Counted from the stretch's first letter, positions 42,373-53,524 are shown. The stretch is DNA of 64,000 nucleotides from Echinometra lucunter (GCA_029962745.1 CM057165.1:156856-220855), one strand, 5' to 3'. Made by a program: numbers and translations. The notes: generated by a model from the letters alone, not told the origin.

Positions 42373-42825
42373 CTGTGAATGCAGAGGATTGGAAATATAT
42401 AACTAGATAACATTTCATAGTTGATCACACCCTAACCCACTACACCTTCATAAATCTCCTGTAGTCTTGAGTTCTGATAATGAAATTTTCCTACAACAGA
42501 AAATGGTTGAAAGAAACTCTGAAACTTTCATCATGCAGTAGGCAGAGGTGGGCAACCGCATGAAAGTTAGCTTTACTATTAAATTTGCATTTGAACATAT
42601 GGGACCACGTCATAAACTCATTAATCATATATTTCCTATCAAAATAATGTGAAAGATGTCACCTAAAAAGGATCCGAGTTAGTAGTCGTTAAGTGTAGTT
42701 TTTGCCTGAGTGGAGAGATTTCATTTTTTTTACCATGACATGAAATTACTATTACCTTTGAAATATTGACATAATGTCTAGCAAAGAATACTTCAGTGAC
42801 AATGAGCATGTTTAAAATTAGTCAC

Positions 42826-42953
42826 CTCTTTGATGGAGTTGTTCATAGACACTAAGCTCAAAGCGTAGTGAGTTGGCTAGCTGCTCATTGTCTGTCATTT
42901 GATCATGTAACCTGTGGTTCTCTTCTCCTAAACGACGTTTCTCAGAGAGCAGT
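42826..42953 (-). pseudogene. exon 32'
   Basis: 128 nt, intact. The upstream (CT)n tract is much shorter than in the plus arm. Confidence 0.85.
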
Positions 42954-43192
42954 CTGTGAGAGAGAGAGAGAGAGAGAGGAGTTTATAAAACATGTATCAG
43001 TAATTGTCTTAGCCTTTACATATTAGGCTATTGTTTATACAATCTTTTATGCATTCCTATACAACAAACTCTGAGATACTGCTTTTAAAACTTCAGGTCA
43101 TCTGGGTACATTTCCGCACACAACGAGATAGAACATTGTTACGTGCTGGATTAAAACCCTTCATACAAATAATATATTTTAAATACTCTCAT

Positions 43193-43395
43193 AAAGGCTT
43201 GTTCAGATATGAGAAGGGAAACCATGGGGTTTTTAATGCATTTTTGGGGGCGTACAAATTGAATGGTAATGACGTAACAACAGATTGCTCTTAAAATGTC
43301 TTGCACTCATTCACTTGCATGTTATAAAAAGGCCCTTAAAAACCTTGGAACACCCTCGACCCCCCCCCCTCCCCCTTATACTTGAACGGGCCTTT
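43193..43395. repeat. MITE, orthologue of 36496-36696
   Basis: AAAGGCTTGTTCAGATATGA and CTTGAACGGGCCTTT ends, at the equivalent intron position. Confidence 0.6.
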
Positions 43396-43523
43396 AGTTT
43401 ACTCTATTTCATGTCAGAATGATAATTCAGATAAATACTTTATTTTCACCATTCTATACCTTGAGTACCTTATTCTCCATTGCATCACTTTGGGGATACA
43501 TGTACAATGATGGGGGGGCATAC

Positions 43524-43665
43524 CTTTTGATTTCTCTGTTTGCTCTGTCAAGTTCTGCTTTTATCCTGAGGGTACTGTCTTCCTGTTCAGCAAGTCGTCT
43601 CTGGAGGGAGCTGTTCTCGGTCGTCAGCTTGATGTTTGTCTCATAGAGGCAAATACTACCTTGAC
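43524..43665 (-). pseudogene. exon 31'
   Basis: 142 nt, open, with standard splice sites. Confidence 0.85.
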
Positions 43666-44399
43666 CTGCATATAAACAATCACAATATTAATCCACAGAC
43701 AGGCATTTCAATACATGATTTGCAAAATAATGAGGGAATAGCTCGAAAATAAACCACTAGAGGACATGTAAGTATATCATTCCAAGTTCTATTTGAAGGA
43801 CTAATTTGCTGAAGACTAATGTCTTACGTTAGATTGCTCACAGAGTCACATTTTTTCTTAGTTTTGTAACTAGTGCTTGACCTCTTGAAATATAGTGGAT
43901 TTGGTCCTCTTAATCAAAACAGATAAGATCTTATCTCTAGAGGATATCAAATGGAAAATACTGTCTCACCCCTAGCCCTTAAATTCCGACAGACAGGTAG
44001 CACCCATCAAAAATGACACAGGTAAATGCATGCGTGCAACACGAATGACATACTTCACACTAGCAGTGTAATCATTATCAAACTTACAAAGACGACATCA
44101 AATCTGCTGTCCAATCACGAAAGGAAGCAGCTTTACAGAATAAGTTTCTTAGTAACAATAAGCCACTGTTTTATGTAGAAATCTATGGAATTGCTTCTTT
44201 TTTATGTCTATCTTTCGGAAATTGGGGTCATGTGACCTTAATTTCTTCATCATCATCCAGAGCATACTAAAAACCCCAATGAAGAAAAAGTCAGTTTTGA
44301 AACAAATCAGAGTTGCTTCCTTTTATCATCGGATGGCAGAAATCTCCAATCTACAGCTAAGTACAGTAAAAGTAATATTGCTGATAAAGAAATGCTTAC
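43666..44399. other. intron 30'
   Basis: Homologous to intron 30 (35494-36227). No gene recognised. Confidence 0.5.
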
Positions 44400-44518
44400 C
44401 ATCTGAATGTTCCGAGCCAGATGGTGATGTTTTCTTCTTCTTCTCTCTGTGTCTCTCATTCATCTTCCTAGCTTCTTCCAGTCTATCTTGTAAGACGATG
44501 ATCTCTTTCTCATACTCC
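44400..44518 (-). pseudogene. exon 30'
   Basis: 119 nt, open, with an intact acceptor TTGCAG. Confidence 0.85.
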
Positions 44519-44520
44519 CT

Positions 44521-44680
44521 GCAACAGAAGATACGCCAATGATTGAATATGAAAGGCCATGTAATGCCATAATAACAGAAGATAGACTACTGATTGAATA
44601 TGGAAGGCCACGTAATGCCATAATAACAGAAGATAGACTAATCATTAAATATGGAAGGCAATGTAATGCCATGGTAAAGG
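44521..44680. repeat. three ~60-bp tandem units at the exon 30' acceptor
   Basis: Units of AACAGAAGATA...GATTGAATATG.AAGGCC.TGTAATGCCATAAT repeat three times. The plus arm has one (35325-35374). The extra copies carry the pyrimidine tract but not its AG. Confidence 0.8.
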
Positions 44681-45023
44681 TTCATACAGATATTCACCAT
44701 CAAACCCCCGGAAAAGCCCCCCATTTTTTTTTTTTTTTTTCTAAAACCGTACCACTCATGATAATTAGATGTGCATTAATGCATCAATACTAGTTTAGAC
44801 TCAAATAATGGGGAATTCTGCTAAAATTTGCGCAGACAAACTCGAGACATCACATTTTTACAAGAATTTGATAGTCCACACCTTTTTGCCACCAGGAGGA
44901 AAAAAGATGTCTCTCGCCTCAGCGGTTTTTTTTTTTCCCCCGCCTCATATACCATTCATTCACACGCAAAAGGAACCCTGCAAGCTCTGCGGGGGCTTGT
45001 CACTTCATATGTGAACAAGCCTT
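44676..45023. repeat. MITE, orthologue of 34966-35318
   Basis: AAAGGTTCATACAGATATTC and TATGTGAACAAGCCTT ends. Same family and same intron as the plus-arm copy. Confidence 0.65.
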
Positions 45024-45390
45024 AAGTGACATGATTAATGACAACATAATTAACATTCGCATGTTCCCTTGTAAAAGTAATGTAGGACCAATGGTATGAT
45101 ATGGAGGATCACAGAAATTAAAAGTGTAACAGCAACATGGAATTGGAGTGTAAGTACCTCTTGTTTCCACGTGCATTTCTGGATTTAATACCAAGCACTT
45201 TGTGGACAGTCTGCTGCAAACTGTTGAAGGGTAGTTTACATCAAAGTACATATCTGAACTTAATAGATCCTTCCATAATAATCAGCACACCTTGGTGTAC
45301 CATCTACTAAACACTTGGAAACTCTTGGAGAGTTTAAACTTGGTAAACTTGGTACTTTCAGGTAACATGGAGTAGAAGTGATGTTCATAC

Positions 45391-45525
45391 CTTTCTAAGT
45401 CCTTCCTTGCAGTCTCTGCCCTCTGTTCTTGTCTGCGTAAGATCTCCTGCATATCTTGATTCTGTCTTCTCTGGCTCTCCAGATCTTCCTGCAGCTTGGT
45501 GTCACGACTATGATCAGATTTCAAT
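45391..45525 (-). pseudogene. exon 29'
   Basis: 135 nt, open, with standard splice sites. Confidence 0.85.
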
Positions 45526-45600
45526 CTACACAAGACATAGGTAATGACAAAAAGATAAGACTTACACACCATGATAAATCTACAGGCACTTGGTCAGCCT

Positions 45601-45748
45601 GGGCCCCGTTTCATAAAACGTGTTATCAATAACAAGCTGCAATAACTGTTATAAGCTACCAAAATCCTTGCACCTGATTGGCTGAGAACATATTTGTCAC
45701 AGAAATGTGGCAGTTGTTACTGATAACAAGTTTTATGAAACGGGGCCC
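45601..45748. repeat. hairpin MITE with near-perfect TIRs
   Basis: GGGCCCCGTTTCATAAAACG and GTTTTATGAAACGGGGCCC. Inner GTTATCAATAAC also pairs with GTTACTGATAAC. Orthologue of 34141-34287. Confidence 0.75.
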
Positions 45749-46204
45749 AGATCAGTTAAGAGTGACATTTTGTCCATCTGTGACATTGATCATCTTATGG
45801 ATTCTTGATAAATACACAATAAAGGTAACCAAATTTTATCACATTTCAACTCCTTCAGTGATGTCCTTCACAATGAAACACAAATTTAACTCAACACATT
45901 TCATGACGTGTTTCTTACAGGCCTTCAAACTTTCAAAATCTGTCAAATGTCTGTCCGTGACAAACTGATCAGGCTCTGCTACTAAAAGTATCACTGGTCT
46001 CAAACAATATTATTACATTTTATGTAATTTGAGGAAAAACTGAATTATGTTGGATATAGCACAAAAACAATGAACACTTTGAGGGATTCCTGGGTAAAAT
46101 TAAAGCCATTAGGTAAAAATAATAGTCATGGGGTAATATTGAGGACTGTAATTTGGCGGGACAGTGCAATCTGAAAGCACATTTGACAAGACATTAAATC
46201 TAAA

Positions 46205-46655
46205 TTTGCCCTTCTCAACTCGTGTGTAGTAATGGGGTACCTGGTACGATTCATGGGATATTTGCCCTTCTCAACTCGGGTGTAGTAATGGGGTACCTGA
46301 TAGGATTCATGGGATATTTGCCCTTCTCAACTTGGGTGTAGTAATGGGTACCTGATAGGATTCATGGGATATTTGCCCTTCTCAACTTGGGTGTAGTAAT
46401 GGGGTACCCCGTAGGATTCATGGGATATTTGCCCTTTCTCAACTCGGGTGTAGTAATGGGGTACCCGACAGGATTCATGGGATATTTGCCCTTCTCAACT
46501 CGGGTGTAGTAATGGGGTAACTAGTAGGATTCATGGGATATTTGCCCTTCTCAACTCGGATGTAGTAATGGGGTACCCGACAGGATTCATGGGATATTTG
46601 CCCTTCTCAACTCGGGTGTAGTAATGGGGTAACTAGTAGGATTCATGGGATATTT
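46205..46655. repeat. 56-bp minisatellite, about 8 copies
   Basis: The unit begins TTTGCCCTTCTCAACTCGGG and continues TGTAGTAATGGGGTACC...GGATTCATGGGATA. The plus arm has one copy (about 33643-33705). Confidence 0.88.
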
Positions 46656-46713
46656 TGTCACCTCTCTCAACATGTCAGTGAATACACATTATCCTTTCAG
46701 AACAAAGTCTTAA

Positions 46714-47571
46714 CCCTAACCAGGGCCCTGTAACACAAAGATTTGCAATCAGTCGCAAAGTTTTAACAGCCAATCAAGACCATTGTTTCATGCGCATCTC
46801 GTTCAAAAAGATGACCCTAGACCAATCAGAATGGTTGTTTCAAATATGTGATTGATCGCAAACCTTTGTGTTACGGGCCCCAGGCCGGGCTTTTATGGTT
46901 GTTCTGTGGCCGGGGGGGGGGGGGGGGGGGGGGGGGAATTACCTTAGGTGTAATCTACCAAACTATAAAAAAAAATTTGAAGTTTTCCTTTTTATTTATT
47001 TGATATTAATTGTCGTACGTTCTGCTCTAAATCAGAAAATAAAGCTCCTAGAATCCCAATTTTTGGGGCAAATATTCTTTGTAGCATTCCTTACAATTTT
47101 CTTGAAAAGAAAATCTGGTATCAAAATTAATTTCTTAAGTTTTCTATTGTTTTTAAAATTTTCTTATATATTCTTTTGTTTTTCATGTTAAAAAAAAAAA
47201 TTGTGACCATGACCTTGACCATGACCTTGGACATCATAAATATTTATTCAAACATAGAAAATATTATGTGTATTTGTTTGGTAAATAATCTGGTATACAT
47301 ACAAGGTTCATACACAACTCATCCCATACTATGCCATTTCATGTGTCATAATATAGGAAAATTCACTTTTTGGCACACGCACACGATTGTAAAATACCGC
47401 GCTACGTGAGAACCGTAAGTCCAAATTTGGTAAATTTGGTATCAAAAGATGCGTAAGACTCGGGGCTCAAAAGTCATGAAAGGCCGTGGCGAAACCTTTT
47501 ACGGTTAGAAAATTATCGTGAAAAAATCACAGGGGGGGTTGATTTAACCCCCCCCCCCTGCCGTTTTAGTG
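46714..47571. mobile_element. TTAA-flanked 858-bp insertion
   Basis: TTAA at 46710-46713 and 47572-47575. The flanks rejoin to match plus-arm intron 28 at CCTTTTAAGAC. The ends CCCTAACC and GTTTTAGTG are weakly inverted. Inside lies a MITE (46723-46881), then a 30-nt poly-G run (46911-46936). It fits a piggyBac-type or other TTAA-specific insertion. Confidence 0.6.
46723..46881. repeat. MITE (GGGCCCTGTAACACAAAG)
   Basis: GGGCCCTGTAACACAAAG and CTTTGTGTTACGGGCCCC are inverted, as are GATTTGCAATCA and TGATTGATCGCAAA. Confidence 0.7.
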
Positions 47572-47609
47572 TTAAAAGGACAGCATGACATGACAAAAGA
47601 AAGCGATAC

Positions 47610-48541
47610 CTTTTCAGTTCCTCTTTCATGCTGTCAGCCTTGAGTTGGTTATTATGTAATATCTCTTGAAGAAGTGCTGTCCCTGTCATCATCAGAACTG
47701 GGGATTTGTGACAGAGAAACGGCAGACAAGCGCCGGTTAGCTTGAGCAAAAGTAGATGCATTCAGCAGGTTAGAGTCACTGCTGACATGCTTGGGTGTAA
47801 CTGGGACTGGTAGTCCCATGTTGTGAAGCTGTCTTCTGTAACGTTTGATACGTTCAGCCTGCTGATGAACGGTGCCTTCTGTGGCATGAAGCTTTAGAGT
47901 CAAAGCTTTGAACCTTCTCTTTATAGCATTCATCTCCATTTGGGCTTTCTCCAACTGCTTATGCAGTGATGGAGGCATGGCAGCCTCAGTAGAACCTGAA
48001 GCATCTCTCACTGACCTTGCCCTACTAGAATTGTCTACTTCATCAAGAGTAGGCTGCCCCTGGTCCTGCGCAGAGTCCAGCTCCTTACGCAACTGTTCAA
48101 TTTCCTTTGCCATATCTACAATTAACTCTGGGTTGAACTCTCTCTCCTGTCCTTCTGCTCCAGAGTTATTAAGACGAATATGCCTCTTCAGAAGCTCAAT
48201 CAAATTCTGTGCTTTGTCCAGCTTCTTCTGGAGAAGTGCGACCTGCGCACCTTCTGCTGAAGCACCCATTGATGTCTGCCCATACTTATTTTGGCTACCT
48301 TGTTGTCTCCCCTGTGCGCGTTCTACTGCTTCTTGGAGCTGAGAGGCTAGTTGTTCATTTTCCAGCTTCAGGTTATCCAGAAGATCTCTACCAGACTCTG
48401 GAGGAGATTCTGGACTGATGCCAAGATGATGACAAAGGGCAGCATTCTGCTGTTCAGCTGCCTGTAGTTTGTGATTCTTCTCTTCTAGCAGTGCTTTAGC
48501 TTGATCAAGTTGTTGCTTCAAAATTGGAACCACATGGTCTC
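47610..48541 (-). pseudogene. fused exon 26'-28' with internal deletion
   Basis: From 48541 down, exon 26' is open as far as DDDRDSTSS. At 47668-47671 (CTTC on the minus strand) it jumps into exon 28' (QEILHNN...KEELKR), removing the counterpart of 32134-33494. The join is out of frame and reaches TAA within a few codons. The SQIP motif is kept. Confidence 0.88.
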
Positions 48542-48551
48542 CTGAAAAATA

Positions 48552-50960
48552 ATGGTAAAATATTTTCATTCAACAGCTTCTAGGTGTGGAATGTCATCAA
48601 ATCAATGTCTCATCAACGTAATTATGAGATATGATGTTGGTACACTCTATAGTCTCAATTCTAAACAGCTCAGAGTGACAAGGCCCCTTTGGTCAACTAT
48701 TAATCATCTTGGAATATGTCGTCGACGAACAAAGCGGAGTCGAAGAGGTGGAAGGTGTCGACGTCGCCAAAAACAACAAGAGCAACAGGTCTCCTTGCCT
48801 GCTACAGTCAACAAGGATTGTGTTAGATTTGCTCTATGGAACGCCAGATCCTTGAAGAATAAGGCTCATATGTTATGTGACCTTATCATTGATGAACATA
48901 TTGACATTGCAGCAGTGACAGAGACCTGGTTTACTGGCGATGAACGCGATAACTTCCCCATGGCACGACTATCATCTGTTCTCAAGAACTATGACTGGCA
49001 TCACAAGCCCCGTCTTGGACGCGCTGGAGGTGGTGTCGGTATTTCCATAAATAAGACAATCAAAGTCAAAGTTTATGAATCTCATGCAGACTTTATTTCT
49101 TTTGAACATATAGATGTACTTTTGACATCTCATCAACAAGTTCCTGTTCGCCTCATCGTTATCTACAGACCTCAGCGAACAGCGAAAGGAGAGACAACGG
49201 ATCTGATATTCTTCGAAGAATTCTCAACACTCTTAGAGCAATTGGTGCTGACTCCACATCGATTGATGATAGTAGGGGACTTCAACTTTCATATTGAACT
49301 AAGAAGTAATTTGAATTCCACCCGCTTCTTAAACTTGATATCCTCACTTAATCTTCAACAGCATGTACTCTTTCCTACACATAAGGAGGGTCATACTCTT
49401 GATCTCATCCTAACTCGTGCGGATGCTTGTTTTGTCAACGATGTCAACTCTACAAGTTACCTTCCATCTGATCATGTGGCAATTACATGTTCCTTGGACA
49501 TTGTTAAGCCTGCGCCAATGGAATTTCAGATCAAGACTAGGAAACTGCATGCCATAGATGTTGAAGAGTTTCGCCGAGACATTATACAATCAGAATTATT
49601 TTCATCTCCATGTGATGATATAGATGCTCGCATTGACCAGTATGACTCTGTCTTATCAGCTCTTCTCGACAAACATGCTCCAGAAGTTACACGAACAGTC
49701 AAATGCCGTCCAAATTCACCCTGGTTCTCTGACGAACTCCGCCAAAGCAAACGAGAACTCCGTGCTCTGGAACGCAAGGCTTTTTCTCCTAAAGGACTGG
49801 AAATTGACCGTCAGATTTTCAGAAAAGCCTGTCATCACTACAATAATCAACTCAAGTCTGCACAAAGGATCTATCATAGGGATCAACTACAAGATTGTAG
49901 TTCACGTGAGCTGTTTAGGAAAGTTAATCAGCTTCTAAAGCCAAATTCCTTTAACACACTTCCAACTATCAACGACTCTGGGGTCCCACTTCCCGAACGG
50001 TTTCTTAGCTGTTTTGCAGAAAAGGTTGACAATATTACTTCAGAATTACAATCAACAGTATGTCATAGTGTACATATTCCTGGTGAGCAAGCAACAACCT
50101 TCTCATTTGATCAATTCTTGCCTGTGTCGGGAAGTGAGGTCCTGAGAGTGATTAAAGAATCTTCTTCAACAACATGTAACCTTGATCCTATTCCCACTCC
50201 ATTCATGAAGAAGTTTCTTAATGAATTAGTTCCCACCATGACAAGTATTATTAATGATTCCTTTATTGATGGCTATTTTCCAGACGAGTTCAAGTGTGCT
50301 CATATTCTACCAAAGTTTAAAGGTTCATCTTTGGACCACAACGATTTAAAGAATTATCGCCCAATTGCAAACCTCAAATTCTTTTCGAAAATTCTAGAAA
50401 AAATGGCAGCACTCCAGTTACAAAATTATGTCGAAGAATCCAATCTTCATGCCAAGTACCAGTCTGGATATCGATCATTTCATAGCGTTGAGACCGCCCT
50501 TTTGAAGGTAACTAATGATATTCTTATGTCACTTGACAAAGGAGAAGAGGTTATTTTGGTTTTACTAGATTTTTCCTCTGCATTCGATACAATTGATCAT
50601 AACATTCTCCTTAAACCTTTATCACTTAGATTTGGAATCTGCGGTAAAGCACTTAATTGGTTAACTTCGTACTTGCAAAGACGTACCCATAATGTAGTCA
50701 TTGGAAACGATCGTTCTTCAACACAAATACTGACCAAGGGAGTACCGCAAGGATCTGTACTCGGTCCGATTCTGTTTACACTTTATACTTCTCCTCTTGA
50801 AGCTGTTATTAACAAATATACCGTACATAAGATGTTTTATGCTGATGATACTCAATTGTACCTAACATTCAAACAGACAAACCTTCACTCTTCAATCTCC
50901 CAGATAACCAATTGTGTCAAGGCAATCAAGGAATGGTCTCAATTGAATTGTCTTAAGTAA
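48552..50960 (+). CDS. LINE ORF2: endonuclease-reverse transcriptase (broken)
   Basis: An 802-codon frame; the first ~24 codons, including the ATG, are host intron and not part of the element. A basic stretch (residues ~55-75) leads to an APE-type endonuclease from about residue 91 (WNARSL; TETWF at 124-128; GDFN 242-245; HTLDL 281-285; SDH 306-308). The reverse transcriptase follows (ILPKFK ~585; NYRPIANL ~601; LDFSSAFDTIDH 672-683; GVPQGSVLGP 730-739; catalytic YADD 763-766). The frame stops at 50958 after EWSQLNCLK. The family sequence resumes one frame over (KTEF...), so a small deletion near 50957 has broken the ORF. It nicks the target and primes reverse transcription in active relatives; this copy is probably dead. 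Confidence 0.86.
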   Translation: MVKYFHSTASRCGMSSNQCLINVIMRYDVGTLYSLNSKQLRVTRPLWSTINHLGICRRRTKRSRRGGRCRRRQKQQEQQVSLPATVNKDCVRFALWNARSLKNKAHMLCDLIIDEHIDIAAVTETWFTGDERDNFPMARLSSVLKNYDWHHKPRLGRAGGGVGISINKTIKVKVYESHADFISFEHIDVLLTSHQQVPVRLIVIYRPQRTAKGETTDLIFFEEFSTLLEQLVLTPHRLMIVGDFNFHIELRSNLNSTRFLNLISSLNLQQHVLFPTHKEGHTLDLILTRADACFVNDVNSTSYLPSDHVAITCSLDIVKPAPMEFQIKTRKLHAIDVEEFRRDIIQSELFSSPCDDIDARIDQYDSVLSALLDKHAPEVTRTVKCRPNSPWFSDELRQSKRELRALERKAFSPKGLEIDRQIFRKACHHYNNQLKSAQRIYHRDQLQDCSSRELFRKVNQLLKPNSFNTLPTINDSGVPLPERFLSCFAEKVDNITSELQSTVCHSVHIPGEQATTFSFDQFLPVSGSEVLRVIKESSSTTCNLDPIPTPFMKKFLNELVPTMTSIINDSFIDGYFPDEFKCAHILPKFKGSSLDHNDLKNYRPIANLKFFSKILEKMAALQLQNYVEESNLHAKYQSGYRSFHSVETALLKVTNDILMSLDKGEEVILVLLDFSSAFDTIDHNILLKPLSLRFGICGKALNWLTSYLQRRTHNVVIGNDRSSTQILTKGVPQGSVLGPILFTLYTSPLEAVINKYTVHKMFYADDTQLYLTFKQTNLHSSISQITNCVKAIKEWSQLNCLK

Positions 50961-51807
50961 GACAGAGTTCCTTCATGTTTCATCTCGGTTTAAACAATCA
51001 ACACCACTGCTGCATTTGAACCTACATGGAACGCAAATTGCTGCTGCCAAAACTTGCAGAAATCTTGGCGTCTGCTTCGACAATAAGCTCACTTTTGAAC
51101 AATTTGTCGCACAAAAATGCCGCTCTGCTTCATATGCCTTACACAAAATTGGTAAAATTCGGGAATTCATTGACAGAAGAACAACTGAGCGTTTGGTTCA
51201 TGCCTTTGTCATGTGCCATTTTGATTTTTGTAACAGCCTCCTTATTCACCTACCCCAGCGCCTCATTCAAAGACTACAGATCATCCAAAACTCAGCAGCT
51301 CGACTAGTCACTCGCACTAGAAAACATGATTCAATATCTCCTGTCTTACGCAATTTACATTGGTTACCAGTCCAGTTTCGAATCCAGTTCAAGATTTTGT
51401 TACTAGCTTTCGAATGTTTTCATGGACTAGCTCCATCGTATTTGAATGATCTACTCACTGTATACAAACCAACAAGACAGCTCCGATCATGCACACAGAA
51501 TCTGTTTATCATACCTCCAATTCAAACAAAAACATATGGCGAACGTTCATTTGCTCATGCTGCATCAGTTTTATGGAATAACCTCCCAAACTCTCTTAGA
51601 AACATCGACACGATAGAGAAGTTTAAATCTGCACTTAAAACACACTTATTCAAAACATATCTAAGTAGCCTAACAAAGTAAATTCAGTTACCTATCTTTC
51701 AGTCATGTCTTTCCTTTTCTTTTCTCTCTCTTAGAGCGCATAGGGACATACAGACGTAATGTGTTATGCGCTATACAAAAACTGTTCATTATTATTATTA
51801 TTATTAT
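48623..51807 (+). mobile_element. L2/CR1-group LINE, 5'-truncated, in intron 25'
   Basis: Non-LTR retrotransposon inserted between CATCAACGTAAT (to 48622) and ACTATCAGG (51808), which are contiguous in the plus arm. It encodes endonuclease and reverse transcriptase, then a 3' UTR ending GCGCTATACAAAAACTGTTC plus (ATT)n, typical of L2. It is antisense to the host gene. I see no clear target duplication. Confidence 0.88.
50959..51681 (+). pseudogene. C-terminal part of LINE ORF2, frameshifted
   Basis: Begins KTEFLHVSSRFKQ and continues through the L2/CR1 thumb and C-terminal region: LGVCFDNKLTFEQ, HFDFCNSLL, QNSAARLVTR, LHWLPVQFRIQFK, YGERSFAHAASVLWNNLP. It ends at TAA 51679-51681. Confidence 0.85.
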
Positions 51808-51821
51808 ACTATCAGGACTTA

Positions 51822-53524
51822 TTAGGTGGTCTGTCATCTTTGTCAGATCACCTCTTAATTTCGTCAGAATTTTCTTTCTTTATTATTTATTTATTTTTCT
51901 TTATTCTAAGCACTTTTTTGTGCACTCGAAATCTCAGAATCGGCTGGTTCAAATTGCATGAAATTTCGGTCAGTTATCAATCGTAATAAGATCTTGCCGT
52001 TCCAACTATTTTCTTGTTCATTGGGTCATCATGACGTCATCCAGGCGCCATTTTGTGAAAATCACCTTAGGGTCATATCTTCATAACGGATGGTCAGTTC
52101 TCATTCATGTTTGGCATGATTAAAGTTAATTTTAATCCAAGAAATTTCAGATAGCCAGATGCGTGCGTACGCGTATGTCTGCGCGTCAGCGCGCGCGCAA
52201 AAATTTAAAATGCTCAGAATCGCTTCAAATTCATTTTGCACACGTTTCAGGCCATTTTAAGCATTTCAAAAATTTGCGCGCGTCTGCGTCCGCATGCGCG
52301 TCATACGCGCGCGCAGGTCCCAAATAACGTTAAAACGCCGTTTTTTCACTTGATTTGCATTCCTGATACTTTTCTTAACAATTTCCATCAATTTAGAACT
52401 AATTTCGACTAACCATAAGGTCGCACGCGCGCGTCAAAGTTCAAAATCCGTGTGCGCGTCTATTGGGCAAGTAATGTAAAAACACGCAAAAACATGCCCC
52501 TTTAAAATCCGCCATAGCTCCTTAGAATGCGTGGGGACCCCCAATTTTTTTTACATATTCTGAAAGGTTATGAGTTGTAGATGTGAATCCATGACAAAAA
52601 TTTGTCTTATCGACATTATGAGGTCATCCTATTCTTATGTGAACTCAAAATTTCGATTTTGAATTTTTGACGTTATATTTTTTTCCTTTAACCGAGATTA
52701 TCTCACTTATTATTCATCAATTTTCGCCGAGATTTCGATATGTTGTAGCTGAGACAATTCTCTACAAATATTCAATTCATTGTTGCTCATTTTAATGACG
52801 TTATCATGGTCTAAATTCACGATTAAAGGTACAATGTCAATTTTTCTCATTTTACGTGTATTCTCTATGGGACATGACCTTTACATAATTCTTGATTCTA
52901 CATTCTCGTCTTCTTTGATCAACATCTCCCTTATTTCTGCTTGATTTTCGCCCATCTTTAAGTATGTTGCAGCTGAGAAAGATCTCTATCTTATGCATTC
53001 ATATGTTTTTTTAGAAACTGTCGAAAACCTGATATTAGAATTCCGTTTTGAAGCTACGTGTTATCTCTATGAGCTGTTTTCAGGTATACCTTCAAAGCAC
53101 TTGCCTCATATTCTCAAGGTCCCTGGTTCGAGTCCCAGAGGGAAGGGGGCAATTTTTTTTTTCCTTTTGCTTTCTTTTCACATGTTAAATTACTATCCTC
53201 TTTAAACTATATAATTACATATACAGTCATAGTCAATGAAATAAACTGCTGATTTTGGCCCGTTATGACAATTGCCTTGCAGTGCACAGTAGTTTATGTA
53301 CAACCCTATAGAAAATCTGATTAGTTCAGGTGAATTAAAGCTTTGGATCAACTTTTAAGTATTCTGCGATATATCAAATCATCCAATTTCCAGATGTTAG
53401 TCTCCTATCGAGACGTAAAAATTTCATCAAAAGTCTTACCAACGAATTTATCACAATCCACGTCGAAACCTAAAAGATGCCGACAGACCACCTAATTCGT
53501 CATGTGACGAATTCAAATGTCTCG
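51822..53524 (-). mobile_element. Helitron-like non-autonomous element, copy 1
   Basis: Inserted into ACTTA|TCTTCTTG of intron 25' without target duplication. Read on the minus strand it starts CGAGACATTTGAATTCGTCA, has a subterminal TTAGGTGGTCTGTC, and ends with a stem-loop (AGGTGATCTGACA...ATGACAGACCACCT) and CTAA. A|T insertion, a 3' stem-loop and a CTRR end fit Helitron/Helentron types; the 5' end is not the canonical TC. The core is rich in CGCGCG words. It holds a tRNA-like unit at 53063-53145. Confidence 0.6.
53063..53160 (+). promoter_or_regulatory. tRNA-like Pol III unit (B box) in copy 1
   Basis: CCCTGGTTCGAGTCCC matches a Pol III B box (GGTTCGANTCC). A degenerate A-box region lies about 50 nt upstream, and a run of T (53152-53161) follows as a possible terminator. 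The homologous unit in copy 2 is better preserved. Confidence 0.55.

Noticed and set aside
46205..46655. CRISPR-like spacing
   Set aside because: Units are head-to-tail copies with no unique spacers, in a eukaryotic intron: a minisatellite.
48552..48622. Start of LINE ORF2 at the ATG 48552
   Set aside because: This part is host intron (matches plus-arm intron 25), so the ATG is a chance fusion upstream of a 5'-truncated element.
49526..49938. Frames overlapping the LINE on other frames
   Set aside because: Shadows of the endonuclease-reverse transcriptase frame.
53063..53160. A functional tRNA gene
   Set aside because: Only the B box is well kept; no cloverleaf can be closed by eye, and it lies in a repeated element.
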